A DNA stretch of 64,000 nucleotides from Bacteroidales bacterium UBA1392 (lineage in GTDB: Bacteria > Bacteroidota > Bacteroidia > Bacteroidales > UBA932), in contig DBQO01000022.1 of the NCBI GenBank assembly GCA_002305275.1, forward strand, positions 1 through 64,000, read 5' to 3'. Numbering within the stretch: the stretch's first letter is position 1; each line of letters starts with the position of its first letter. The translations under genes and the position numbers were made by a program. Of this stretch, positions 24,384 through 33,671 are shown piece after piece. A model generated the notes under the pieces. The model saw only the letters and a list, made by a program, of their open reading frames with translations, had not been told where the DNA came from and ran no database searches.

Positions 24384-25883
24384 CTACTTCCTCTTAAAAA
24401 CCATATCCATAATTCTGTTTACATCCGCCGAGACTTTATTCAAGTAGACGGCGACAATTCCCAAACCACAGATAACAAGTGTCTTCACACCATAAAAGGC
24501 AATTTTTGGAACAAGTGAAGAAGGCATTTCAAACAACTTATTCCAAAACATATCCATTGTCAGCATTATCAGAAAAATAAAAAATACCATTATCTGCCCC
24601 TTTGAGAAAACCGAGACTTTTATAGTAAAATAGATGAATGGCAAAAGGAATGCGTATGCCACACAGAAGGATATTAGTGTAGCCCAAGCGGCACCATCTA
24701 TTCCATATAAAGGGATCAACTTGTTGTTAAGAACAATAGCCGTAAACGTCAGAATAAAGGTAAAAATCAGATGGAAATAGTAATGCTTGGAAAATCCCAA
24801 CGTAGAAGCCCCTATACTCAATGAAGAGTGAATAATTTTAGATAAACCTAAAATTGCGATAACCATTTTTGCACCGGAGTATTTTTCCCCATTGGGAAGC
24901 AATTCGAAAAAAAGGTCTATATTGATCCATATCAAGGTAAAAATGAACGACGATATTAGGAACTGATGCAGGGATACACTCCTGCACAATTGATTTGTAA
25001 GCCGAAAATCCCCATCCTTCATTGCTTGTGAAATCGAAGGGAGCGAAACCACACCGAGAGATCTATATGGTATCTCGATAATGGCTACAATATAGATTGC
25101 AATAGCGAGAATTCCCGTTGATTCAAGTCCCATCTTAGCTGTAACAAAAAAGGTATTTATACTCGGCGTGATCAGTCCTACAATGGCTGACGTAACCAAA
25201 AAGAGCGTGAAAAATGTAAAATCCTTCCTTATTTTCGGTGTTATATATTTGAAGTTGGGCTTAAATGAGACTCTCTTCAGTGATAGAAGATATCCAACAT
25301 TTAATAATGTGCACAAAAAGTAGACGATGGCAAAGCCTTTCAGCACACCTTCAAAAGTGATTACTTTAAATCCATACAGGAGATAGAGGGCGAGCAAGAA
25401 AATCCTACAGCCAACCTCCTTTATAAAGAGCGGTACCGCAATTCTCTCCAACACACTGGCATTGGACTCGAACACTGCATTATAAAGCATCCAGAATGCT
25501 ATCGGAATCACCAAATGGTAATACTCTACAAACAAAGGGGATTTTTCCTGGAAGAAATCGGATACCGGAGTCTTGAATAGAATGAACAACAGAGTAAAGA
25601 GAAGAAAGCCAACCAAAGGAATTATCAATGTCCAGAAAAAGAATCCATTGTCTTTATTCTTTTCATCCTTGAAGTAGGGGAAAAACCTCATTGCAGAGGA
25701 GCTGGTACCCAGTTGCGAAAGACCGGCAAGCAGTACTGCCGCATCCAGTAATACTCTTGTCAGACCAATCTCTTCAGGAGTCAGATAACGTACCAGAACG
25801 AAAAAAGTGGTAAAGAAACCAATGGCAACACCAAGATAGTTCGCCAACGTTCCTTTGAGACTTTGTCTGATAATAATTCCCAT
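24384..25883 (-). CDS. Polysaccharide flippase (Wzx/MOP superfamily)
   Basis: An inner-membrane protein of 499 residues with about 14 hydrophobic segments. The N-terminus (RQSLKGTLANYLGVAIGFFTTFFVLVRYLTPEEIGLTRV) is characteristic of Wzx-like exporters, which flip undecaprenyl-linked oligosaccharides across the membrane. It is the last gene of a minus-strand operon after yfhO-like and the lipid kinase gene, with 11-base gaps. It converges on the glycosyltransferases, so the two transcription units may serve the same glycan. Confidence 0.88.
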   Translation of the reverse strand: MGIIIRQSLKGTLANYLGVAIGFFTTFFVLVRYLTPEEIGLTRVLLDAAVLLAGLSQLGTSSSAMRFFPYFKDEKNKDNGFFFWTLIIPLVGFLLFTLLFILFKTPVSDFFQEKSPLFVEYYHLVIPIAFWMLYNAVFESNASVLERIAVPLFIKEVGCRIFLLALYLLYGFKVITFEGVLKGFAIVYFLCTLLNVGYLLSLKRVSFKPNFKYITPKIRKDFTFFTLFLVTSAIVGLITPSINTFFVTAKMGLESTGILAIAIYIVAIIEIPYRSLGVVSLPSISQAMKDGDFRLTNQLCRSVSLHQFLISSFIFTLIWINIDLFFELLPNGEKYSGAKMVIAILGLSKIIHSSLSIGASTLGFSKHYYFHLIFTFILTFTAIVLNNKLIPLYGIDGAAWATLISFCVAYAFLLPFIYFTIKVSVFSKGQIMVFFIFLIMLTMDMFWNKLFEMPSSLVPKIAFYGVKTLVICGLGIVAVYLNKVSADVNRIMDMVFKRK

Positions 25884-25894
25884 TTCTAAATGAA

Positions 25895-28375
25895 TTACTC
25901 TGTTTTCTCTCTATTTCTACAATACCTCCCGCAAGAAAAAACTATCGAAGCGACAATAATTGTTACCATCACAAAAGTAAAGAGCGCAGAGATCATATTG
26001 CCTTTTATCACCGAATCGGGACGGAATTCAAAGCGAATGTCGTGGTTTCCTGCAGGAACGTTAAGTGCCCTGAGGAGATAGTTTACACGGAAATGTTCTA
26101 CCGGGACATCATCAATGTAGGCCTTCCAGCCATAGGGGTAATATATTTCAGAGAATACTGCGGTTTTGTCGTATGTGCAATTGCTCTTGTAGGTCAGCAC
26201 ATCCGGAGCGTATGAAGTAAGTTTTATGCTCGCGGAGGTATCTGCGGAAGTTCTAGGGTTGGTAACAAAGTCGGCAAATTTTCTGTCGGCAACTGCGACG
26301 GTGGTGGGATCAATGACTCTGAGTGCGTCACTCTCCTGATTTGGGGTCTCTACAAGGATTATCTCATCTACAAACCATGCATTACCAAAATGTTCTTCAT
26401 TGAGCACAGGTACTGGGGTTCCATCCTGCTCAACTATGATGTATTTGGTATTTAGCATATTGATCACCTTCATATTCATCTGCGTGAGATGCTCGTCTAT
26501 AAGATCTTGATACCTGCGTAGTTTAGCTGCATGATAGCCTCCTATGGACTTGAGATAGTATGAAGTGCGCGACTCGTTGAAAGTGTTGGTAGTAAGGTTC
26601 AGTACCCTGAAGTGAGGATCGGTATCCTTGAGAATCTCCTCTTCGTATGCATATTTTTGGAAATAAGAGTCGTTATCATTGCTAGTCACAAAATGGCTGT
26701 CATTAAAATATCTTCTGTTAATCGGCCACATATCTGCAACAATAAGTACTCCAAGCAGGAGGGTAAAGAGTGCCGGTTTAATTTTTTGCTTTGCAAAAAG
26801 CAGAATCAGAAGAGCTGCAAGAAGAATAAACACGAGAGACCTAAAACTGTCACTGCGGAACATCGCAGCCCTTTGATCAATGAGTGCCTCCATAAACCAC
26901 TCCGGAAATTGAGCCGCCATATAGGCATCTCCTGAAGAGGTAAAGTTGAAGATAAGTCCGCCAAAAAGTGCGAAGAACAGAGAAAGGCCACCTGTTATGC
27001 CAAGTGCGACCAAAAGTGCTCTTTTGAGTTGCCGGAAATCAACTCGCTTCTCAAAAATCTCTCTTAATGCAAGAAAGCCTAGCAATGGCATCGCTATCTG
27101 AGCCACCACAAGTATCGAAGATACAGCTCTGAATTTACTATAGAGAGGGAAATAATTAAAAAAGAGTTTGGATAACCACTCAAAATTATGTCCCCATGAG
27201 AGAAGTATCGAAAATAGGGTTGCTATCAATAATCCCCACTTGTAGGGTCCCTTGACTATACAGAGTCCGAACACAAAGAGCAGGCAGACTATAGCTCCTA
27301 CGTATACCGGTCCCGCAGTGAAGGGCTGTTCCCCCCAGTATGTGGGTGCAACGGAGGAGTAGTATTTTACCGTCTGAGGATCCACTCCCTTGTATTTGAG
27401 GGCCTCCGCAAAACGCGATTCAGTACCGATATCAGAACTTGAGGCACCTCCTTTGAAATTGGGTATCATAAGGGTGAAGGTCTCACCTATACCGTAACTC
27501 CACTGAGTGGCATAGTCGAAACTCAGTCCTGACTCGTTGCTTGAAGTGACAGCCTCCTCTTTCACAAGTTCCGAGTGTCCTCCACGCATAGTCTCCTTCA
27601 CATATTCGGCATTGGATTGATAGTTGCCGTAGCCCGTGCCTGCACCGATGAATACCGATAGTGCAAAAAGAAAGAAGGCAATTGCCATATCCTTGAAGCG
27701 CTTCTCTTTAATATGCTGCCAAATCTCTCCAATCGCAAGAACACCGATCATCATGAAGATATAGTATGACATCTGGGGATGCCTGTATACCCCCAATGCA
27801 GTAAATAGCATTGTCAGGCAAACTCCCCAAAGGTATTTCTTGCGAAATATCAGATAAAATCCCGCTATTACGGGAGGCATTAATCCGAGTGTTATCGCCT
27901 TAGTCTCGTGCCCCGCCACTATGATTATAAAAAAGTAGGAAGAGAGTGTAATAGCGATGGACCCCACAATTGAGAGCCACTTGTCAATATTAAAAGAGCG
28001 TATCAGTATGTAAAATCCTACAAAATATCCTATTATTAGCCCTAGTACCGAATTGAAAAAGAGGTGGACAATTTTATAGAAGAAATGGAGAACCTTGAAC
28101 ATGAATCCATCGAAACCACTCTGCGGGGGATAATTGCTTATCTGATAAGCCGGCATACCCGAGAACATGGATCCGCTCCATTTTGAAACATTTCCTGTCT
28201 TAATATAATATTCATATACTTCCTGCGCCATCCCCTTCCACTGGTAAATATCGCCTTGTCGGAGCACTTTACCTGACAAGACAGGGTAACAGTATGCCAC
28301 TGCAATAAGAATAAAAACGGCTGCTGCAACCAGATATGGCAGCATTTTATCCAATTTTCCAAAAATATTCTTCAT
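25895..28375 (-). CDS. YfhO-family integral membrane protein
   Basis: A large 826-residue membrane protein. An N-terminal membrane segment is followed by a periplasmic loop containing RQGDIYQWKGMAQEVYEYY, about a dozen transmembrane helices, then a soluble extracytoplasmic domain (about 600-790) and a last helix before the C-terminus. YfhO proteins have the topology of GT-C glycosyltransferases and are implicated in glycosylating lipoteichoic acid in Firmicutes. The Bacteroidetes versions are uncharacterised. The soluble domain's end (YYPYGWKAYIDDVPVEHFRVN) is the family's most conserved block. It is cotranscribed with a lipid kinase and a flippase, which supports an envelope-glycan role. Confidence 0.87.
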   Translation of the reverse strand: MKNIFGKLDKMLPYLVAAAVFILIAVAYCYPVLSGKVLRQGDIYQWKGMAQEVYEYYIKTGNVSKWSGSMFSGMPAYQISNYPPQSGFDGFMFKVLHFFYKIVHLFFNSVLGLIIGYFVGFYILIRSFNIDKWLSIVGSIAITLSSYFFIIIVAGHETKAITLGLMPPVIAGFYLIFRKKYLWGVCLTMLFTALGVYRHPQMSYYIFMMIGVLAIGEIWQHIKEKRFKDMAIAFFLFALSVFIGAGTGYGNYQSNAEYVKETMRGGHSELVKEEAVTSSNESGLSFDYATQWSYGIGETFTLMIPNFKGGASSSDIGTESRFAEALKYKGVDPQTVKYYSSVAPTYWGEQPFTAGPVYVGAIVCLLFVFGLCIVKGPYKWGLLIATLFSILLSWGHNFEWLSKLFFNYFPLYSKFRAVSSILVVAQIAMPLLGFLALREIFEKRVDFRQLKRALLVALGITGGLSLFFALFGGLIFNFTSSGDAYMAAQFPEWFMEALIDQRAAMFRSDSFRSLVFILLAALLILLFAKQKIKPALFTLLLGVLIVADMWPINRRYFNDSHFVTSNDNDSYFQKYAYEEEILKDTDPHFRVLNLTTNTFNESRTSYYLKSIGGYHAAKLRRYQDLIDEHLTQMNMKVINMLNTKYIIVEQDGTPVPVLNEEHFGNAWFVDEIILVETPNQESDALRVIDPTTVAVADRKFADFVTNPRTSADTSASIKLTSYAPDVLTYKSNCTYDKTAVFSEIYYPYGWKAYIDDVPVEHFRVNYLLRALNVPAGNHDIRFEFRPDSVIKGNMISALFTFVMVTIIVASIVFSCGRYCRNREKTE

Positions 28376-28386
28376 AGTGATAAATG

Positions 28387-29319
28387 TTACAGGTTGGTAA
28401 TCACTCTGACGGCAGCAGGAATTACCTCTACACGGATGGGACTCAATCCAACCTCTTCTCCGTCAACCTCAACAAAAGACTCAGGTTCAGCTGAAATTTC
28501 AAGAACCCGCGCCTGGGTGTGAATTACCTCGTTTACATCATGGATTTTTCCCGTAAATAGAGTGGGAATCTTACGCAGAATCTTTGATTTCGGGATGTAT
28601 TTGATAACTGTCAAATCGATCAGACCATCATCGAATTTGGCATTAGGGGTCTGTATCATACCACCACCTGAATACCTCCCTATTCCCATGGCAACTGAAA
28701 ACACATCTCCCTCGTAGAAAAGATTACCGTCAGCCACTACACGAAACTTGCGTGCATCATATCCCATAAAACCCTTGAGAAGACACTTTAGATATAGGGC
28801 ATCACTTGTGGCCTTTCCCTCTTTTTTTTCCAAACCAAAATTGTGGCAAACTTGAGCATCGAAACCCAATCCCCCAATATTTACCATATAAGAGACAAAA
28901 GGGGCGCCATCCATAAACGACTCTACTTTTGCTACATCCTGTAGCACGCTCTTTCCCCTTGCGATCACATCTGTAACATCATCGTAGCCCTTAGGTATCT
29001 CATGCAAGCGAGCCCAGTCATTTCCGGAACCAACAGGAATTATGGCCAGCGTAATCTGATTTGATGGAATTTCTCTCTGTGACATAATACCGGAAAGCAC
29101 TTCATGCAATGCTCCGTCTCCACCGACGACAATCATCTGCCTGATACCATTTTTAATGGCTTCAGAAGCGATTTCCTGCGCATGAAAACGATATTCAGTA
29201 AAAGAAACCGAGTATGTGATGCCTCTGGCTTCGAGGCGGGCCGCTATTTCAGGCCATTCATGACCAGCTTTGCCGCCGCCGGACATACTGCTTACAATCA
29301 CTTTCCAGAAGTCTGCCAT
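28387..29319 (-). CDS. Diacylglycerol/lipid kinase (YegS/BmrU family)
   Basis: The 310-residue cytoplasmic enzyme has the DAGK catalytic domain with VVGGDGALHEVLSGIM (GGDGT-like, with Ala for Thr) near residue 60 and PVGSGNDWAR (GTxNDxAR-like) near 95. ISAEPESFVEVDGEEVG forms the C-terminal beta domain. Family members phosphorylate diacylglycerol, sphingosine or related lipids with ATP. It is the first gene of the lipid kinase-yfhO-flippase run. A TAATTTTG box lies at 29344-29351 upstream on the minus strand without a matching TTTG. Confidence 0.88.
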   Translation of the reverse strand: MADFWKVIVSSMSGGGKAGHEWPEIAARLEARGITYSVSFTEYRFHAQEIASEAIKNGIRQMIVVGGDGALHEVLSGIMSQREIPSNQITLAIIPVGSGNDWARLHEIPKGYDDVTDVIARGKSVLQDVAKVESFMDGAPFVSYMVNIGGLGFDAQVCHNFGLEKKEGKATSDALYLKCLLKGFMGYDARKFRVVADGNLFYEGDVFSVAMGIGRYSGGGMIQTPNAKFDDGLIDLTVIKYIPKSKILRKIPTLFTGKIHDVNEVIHTQARVLEISAEPESFVEVDGEEVGLSPIRVEVIPAAVRVITNL

Positions 29320-29421
29320 ACTTGCTCAAAAATCATTTTCTGACAAAATTAACATAAATACCTTTCCTAAGAAAAAGAATTTGTAAATTTGTATTTTATT
29401 TAGACCAAATTTGGAGCATCT

Positions 29422-30210
29422 ATGGGAAAAATCATTGCAATAGCCAATCAGAAAGGCGGAGTGGGAAAAACCACCACAGCTATTAACCTTGCGGCCTCAT
29501 TGGCTGTGCTGGAGAGGAAAACCCTGCTGATTGATGCAGATCCTCAGGCCAACACTACCTCGGGACTCAATTTCAACCCGGACGCCGATTCAGGAAACAC
29601 TCTCTACGAGGTTCTTATCGGTCAAAAGGATATTGAGCAAACCATTATGCCCACAGAGCTGGATTACCTCGATATTATTACCTCACACATCAACCTGGTA
29701 GGCGCAGAGATAGAGATGCTCAACGTTGAAAATCGTGAGTCTGTGCTGAAAAAGGCTCTTGCAGTCCTGCGTAACCGTTACGAATACATCATTCTGGATT
29801 GTGCACCCTCACTTGGACTTATTACAGTCAACGCATTGACTGCTGCCGACTCTGTGATCATACCTGTACAGCCTGAGTTTTTTGCCCTAGAAGGACTTGG
29901 CAAGCTGCTTAATACCATTAAACTTGTCCAGAATCGTCTAAATCCGACTCTAAACATAGAAGGATTCCTTTTTACAATGTTTGACAGTCGCCTACGCTTA
30001 CACAATCAGGTGGTGGAAGAGGTAAAGACACATTTCAAGGAGATGGTCTTCAGCACGATTATTGTGAGGAACATAAGGTTGAGCGAAGCTCCCTCCTTTG
30101 GCAAGCCTGCAATCCTATATGATGTAGGCTCACCCGGAGCATCCAATTATCTGGAGCTGGCTAAGGAAATAATCAAAAAGAACCAGTCATGGCAAAAAGA
30201 GAAGCATTAG
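29422..30210 (+). CDS. parA: Chromosome-partitioning ATPase ParA (Soj)
   Basis: A deviant Walker-type ATPase of 262 residues. [18 protein letters not shown] near residue 12 is the deviant P-loop with its signature lysine. [14 protein letters not shown] is Walker A', and [18 protein letters not shown] is Walker B. It dimerises on DNA and moves ParB-parS complexes during origin segregation. The adjacent parB overlaps by 22 bases, the usual chromosomal arrangement. TAAATTTG (29384-29391) is a plausible -7 box, with TTTC rather than TTTG upstream. Confidence 0.95.
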   Translation: MGKIIAIANQKGGVGKTTTAINLAASLAVLERKTLLIDADPQANTTSGLNFNPDADSGNTLYEVLIGQKDIEQTIMPTELDYLDIITSHINLVGAEIEMLNVENRESVLKKALAVLRNRYEYIILDCAPSLGLITVNALTAADSVIIPVQPEFFALEGLGKLLNTIKLVQNRLNPTLNIEGFLFTMFDSRLRLHNQVVEEVKTHFKEMVFSTIIVRNIRLSEAPSFGKPAILYDVGSPGASNYLELAKEIIKKNQSWQKEKH

Positions 30211-31097
30211 GAAGAGGACTCGGAGCGCTATTAGGAGATGCCGGCGAGTTCCGACAACCAGAATACAGACCTGTATCTCCCTCAGAAAGGAGCAACCCTG
30301 CATCTATTTGTGAAGTGCCTCTGAGCCAAATTATACCTAATCCGGCACAACCTCGCCTCTCGTTTGACGAAGAGGGCCTGTTGGAACTTGCAGACTCCAT
30401 TCGCACACTCGGCATTATTCAACCCCTTACACTACGCAAGATCGGCCCCTCTCAGTACCAGATTATTAGCGGCGAAAGGCGCTTCAGGGCAGCTAAGTTA
30501 GCTCACCTTCAGACAGTCCCTGCCTACATTCGTGAGGCAGATGATACCTCGATGCTCGAAATGGCTATTGTGGAGAACATACAGAGGGAAGATCTGGATG
30601 CCATTGAGACTGCACTCGGATTCCAAAGGCTAATGGAGGAATGTAATCTGACTCAAGAGGAGATGTCCTCAAGGATTGGCAAGAAAAGGGCTACCGTAGC
30701 AAATTATCTCCGCCTGCTGAGGCTCCCCGTAGAGATCCAAAAGGCTGTGAAAACCGGCAAAATAAGCGTAGGCCATGCCAAAGCATTGCTCTCGCTGGAT
30801 AACCATGCACAACAGATCGAACTATGTGAACTCACCATACGCAAGGACCTCAACGTGCGTCAGCTCGAAGAAAAAGTACGTCAAAGCTCCATCCCGGCGC
30901 CCGTGCAGCAGAGCAATAAACGGCAGGACAATTATCCTGAGAGCTACTACCGTATAGCCGACATTGTAGGAAAATATTTTGATAGAGGAGTCTCCTTCAA
31001 ACGCACCGACAATGGAGGTGGAACAATGACAGTACGTTTCAAGAATGACAACGAGCTTGATGCTTTCCTAAAGGTTATAGAAGATAAACAGTTATAG
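30189..31097 (+). CDS. parB: Chromosome-partitioning protein ParB (Spo0J)
   Basis: The 302-residue CTP-dependent clamp binds parS. The N-terminal [15 protein letters not shown] is the ParA-interacting peptide. [13 protein letters not shown] (about 95) is the GERRxRA CTP-binding box. [20 protein letters not shown] precedes the helix-turn-helix ([27 protein letters not shown]). The C-terminal dimerisation domain starts near 240. It overlaps parA by 22 bases and is followed closely by the DUF5683 and lytic transglycosylase genes. I found no convincing parS in the window. Confidence 0.95.
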   Translation: MAKREALGRGLGALLGDAGEFRQPEYRPVSPSERSNPASICEVPLSQIIPNPAQPRLSFDEEGLLELADSIRTLGIIQPLTLRKIGPSQYQIISGERRFRAAKLAHLQTVPAYIREADDTSMLEMAIVENIQREDLDAIETALGFQRLMEECNLTQEEMSSRIGKKRATVANYLRLLRLPVEIQKAVKTGKISVGHAKALLSLDNHAQQIELCELTIRKDLNVRQLEEKVRQSSIPAPVQQSNKRQDNYPESYYRIADIVGKYFDRGVSFKRTDNGGGTMTVRFKNDNELDAFLKVIEDKQL

Positions 31098-31105
31098 CTT
31101 ACATA

Positions 31106-32056
31106 GTGAAGAGATCTCTTGCCGTCATATTTTTACTCATGGTTTTCTATTTCGGCGCTGAAGCACAGTTTCAGCGTTCGGGTAATGTTACTATGGGTCA
31201 AATGGGAGGTCCTCCGGGTGCCAATATGCAGAGAGGTACACAGGTCAATCCGGAAAGTGATGTCAAAGCCGATACTACCGCCGGCTTCTCAATGAAGGCG
31301 CTTATTCGCGGTTATGTGGGTAGAGATACACTCAAGCCCGGTTATATGCTCCTGGGAACTGCTATTTTACCGGGTGCCGGTCAGATTTATAATAAACAAT
31401 GGTGGAAAGTCCCCATTATTTACGGAGGCATAGGAGCCGGGATCTATACCGGTGTTTCCAATAATCTAAAATACCGGGAAACAGGTGACCAAAAGTACAA
31501 ACTCTACCGCAATCTTGGGTATATCGGCGCCGGACTTACCTACTGGGGTTCACTACTGGATGCAACCATCTCATACAAGACAGAGGTTCCTGTACCAGTC
31601 GCTGCAAAATCTACCATATACTCGGCACTTCTACCCGGTCTGGGGCAGGCATACAACGGCGATTACTGGAAAATACCCATCTGGTGGAGCGGATTTGTAG
31701 CATGTGGATACTTTTTTCACCAAAATGACATACAGTATAAGCGCTTCAAGTATATTTGCAAAATGGACAATGACCCTGATAGCGGCTACATAGGAAAAAT
31801 TACATCCGGCCAGGCGGAATGGTACAGAGATACCTACAGACGATTCCGGGATTACTCGGTCGTGGCATTTGTACTTGTGTATGCGCTAAATATCATAGAT
31901 GCCAATGTATTTGCCCATATGGCGGATTTTGACGTGAGCGACAATCTGGCCACACTTCAGTTTGAGCCTGCCATAATCCAGCCGCTTACTCCTTACTATT
32001 CTCCAACATACGCTCCAATGCATTCATTCGGACTTCAAATGACCCTCAATTTCTAA
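31106..32056 (+). CDS. DUF5683 membrane protein with internal duplication
   Basis: An exported or membrane protein of 316 residues starting at a GTG, with signal peptide MKRSLAVIFLLMVFYFGAEA. The DUF5683 core, LLPGLGQAYNGDYWKIPIWW (174-193) through YRRFRDYSVVAFVLVYALNIIDA, is complete. A second copy of the opening element, ILPGAGQIYNKQWWKVPIIY (87-106), lies before it, suggesting an internal duplication. DUF5683 is a Bacteroidetes family without known biochemistry, routinely found after parAB and before a LysM transglycosylase, as here. The order hints at a cell-envelope or division role. Confidence 0.85.
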   Translation: MKRSLAVIFLLMVFYFGAEAQFQRSGNVTMGQMGGPPGANMQRGTQVNPESDVKADTTAGFSMKALIRGYVGRDTLKPGYMLLGTAILPGAGQIYNKQWWKVPIIYGGIGAGIYTGVSNNLKYRETGDQKYKLYRNLGYIGAGLTYWGSLLDATISYKTEVPVPVAAKSTIYSALLPGLGQAYNGDYWKIPIWWSGFVACGYFFHQNDIQYKRFKYICKMDNDPDSGYIGKITSGQAEWYRDTYRRFRDYSVVAFVLVYALNIIDANVFAHMADFDVSDNLATLQFEPAIIQPLTPYYSPTYAPMHSFGLQMTLNF

Positions 32057-32060
32057 TTTT

Positions 32061-33671
32061 ATGAAAGCAAGGACCTTAATTTCCATTGTTATTCTCCTCA
32101 CTTCCCTGTTAAGCTTCCTGCCGGATGCAGGAGCACAGATCCGTTCCAGAAAACAAATTATCGAGGATCTTACACGCAGACTGGATTCGCTTCAGAGTGC
32201 TTATGACTCTCTGGCGTTCGAATACAACCTTCTTGCTGAACCTGTTTCGGGAGATGTAGAAGTGGAGGCTACCATGGAGAAGGAGTTTAAAGCTGAAACT
32301 TATACGCCTGAAAGCATTGACTCTCTCCGCAGTGTGTGGTATTTGCACAAAAAGGCCGAAGCATTCAATCCGGACTTTGAAATGCTCGAAAGGGATACCC
32401 TCAGGTCATCCATTCCTGACTCTGTCTATATTGAAAGGCTAAACAGATTGAATTCATTTATTCCCATTCAATTCAACCACTACGTAAGGAACAATATCAT
32501 TCTTTACACGGAAAAAATGCCCAGGGTGACTGCCAACATCATCTCTCTTTCGACCTATTATCTCCCGATAATCGAGGGGATTTTTGATATGTATGACCTA
32601 CCCAAGGAGCTTAAAGCCATGGCAATGATAGAGTCTGCATTCAATCCAAAAGCCGTTTCTAGGGCCAGAGCGAGGGGAATGTGGCAATTCATGCACTATA
32701 CCGCAAGACTTTACGATCTGGATATGACATCGTTTGTGGATGAAAGGTATGATCCATATAAATCCTGTCATGCAGCAGCAAGATACCTCAGGGACTCATA
32801 CAATATTTTCGGAGACTGGTCTCTTGCCATAGCATCATATAACTGTGGTGCCGGTAATGTGTTGAAGGCCATACGTCGCTCAGGCGGAAAGACTGACTTC
32901 TGGGAGATTTACAACTATCTGCCCAGAGAGACAAGAGGATATGTACCTATTTTCTTTGCAGCTCTCTATACTTTGAAATATTATCCTGAACACGGCATAG
33001 TGCCTCAGCAATGTGCACTTCCGGCCCATGTGGACACAATACACGTCAACAAGATGCTTCATTTCCAACAAATTTCCGATGTGATTAACATCCCTATGGA
33101 GGATCTGCGCCAGCTCAACCCCCAATACCTCCACGATATTATTCCCGGAAAGGAAAAAACCTATATACTAAGACTTCCGCATAACTACACGATGCAATTC
33201 GTAAGCAATGAGGAGTCGATTTACTCTTATAAAGATACGCTCTTCTTCAGCGATGTGGCTATCAAAAAGGTTAAGGAGAAAGGTGGTACGGAGGGAAGCA
33301 TGACCACACATACCGTTAGGTCGGGTGAAACATTGGGTGCCATAGCCCGAAAATATCGCACTACGGTTTCCAATATAAAGAGATGGAATAATCTCAGGAG
33401 CGATGTGATCCGTGTGGGTCAAAAATTACGCATCGGAGGCAGCGCCGCATCATCAAGGTCAAGCAGTTCGACGGCATCTTCCGATAGTGCTGCCGGAGCC
33501 GATACTAAAGATGGATATTTAACCTATACGGTTAAGAAAAATGATACTTTAACCGCTATTGCGAGCAAATTCTCCGGTGTGACGGTAAACTCATTACTCC
33601 AGCTGAATGGATTTACACAATCCACAAAGATTTATCCGGGGATGGTAATCAAGATAAAGAAGGCACAATAG
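32061..33671 (+). CDS. Lytic transglycosylase with LysM repeats (MltD-like)
   Basis: A periplasmic murein hydrolase of 536 residues. It has a signal peptide (about 1-26) and an SLT catalytic domain with AMIESAFNPKAVSRARARG (about 190; the Glu is catalytic), GMWQFM and IASYNCGAGNV. A degenerate LysM-like segment precedes two clear C-terminal LysM modules starting HTVRSGETLGAIARKY (about 413) and YTVKKNDTLTAIASKF (about 490), joined by a serine-rich linker. It cleaves peptidoglycan to 1,6-anhydro muropeptides. It starts 4 bases after the DUF5683 stop. Its last 40 bases overlap the convergent helix-hairpin-helix gene. Confidence 0.92.
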   Translation: MKARTLISIVILLTSLLSFLPDAGAQIRSRKQIIEDLTRRLDSLQSAYDSLAFEYNLLAEPVSGDVEVEATMEKEFKAETYTPESIDSLRSVWYLHKKAEAFNPDFEMLERDTLRSSIPDSVYIERLNRLNSFIPIQFNHYVRNNIILYTEKMPRVTANIISLSTYYLPIIEGIFDMYDLPKELKAMAMIESAFNPKAVSRARARGMWQFMHYTARLYDLDMTSFVDERYDPYKSCHAAARYLRDSYNIFGDWSLAIASYNCGAGNVLKAIRRSGGKTDFWEIYNYLPRETRGYVPIFFAALYTLKYYPEHGIVPQQCALPAHVDTIHVNKMLHFQQISDVINIPMEDLRQLNPQYLHDIIPGKEKTYILRLPHNYTMQFVSNEESIYSYKDTLFFSDVAIKKVKEKGGTEGSMTTHTVRSGETLGAIARKYRTTVSNIKRWNNLRSDVIRVGQKLRIGGSAASSRSSSSTASSDSAAGADTKDGYLTYTVKKNDTLTAIASKFSGVTVNSLLQLNGFTQSTKIYPGMVIKIKKAQ

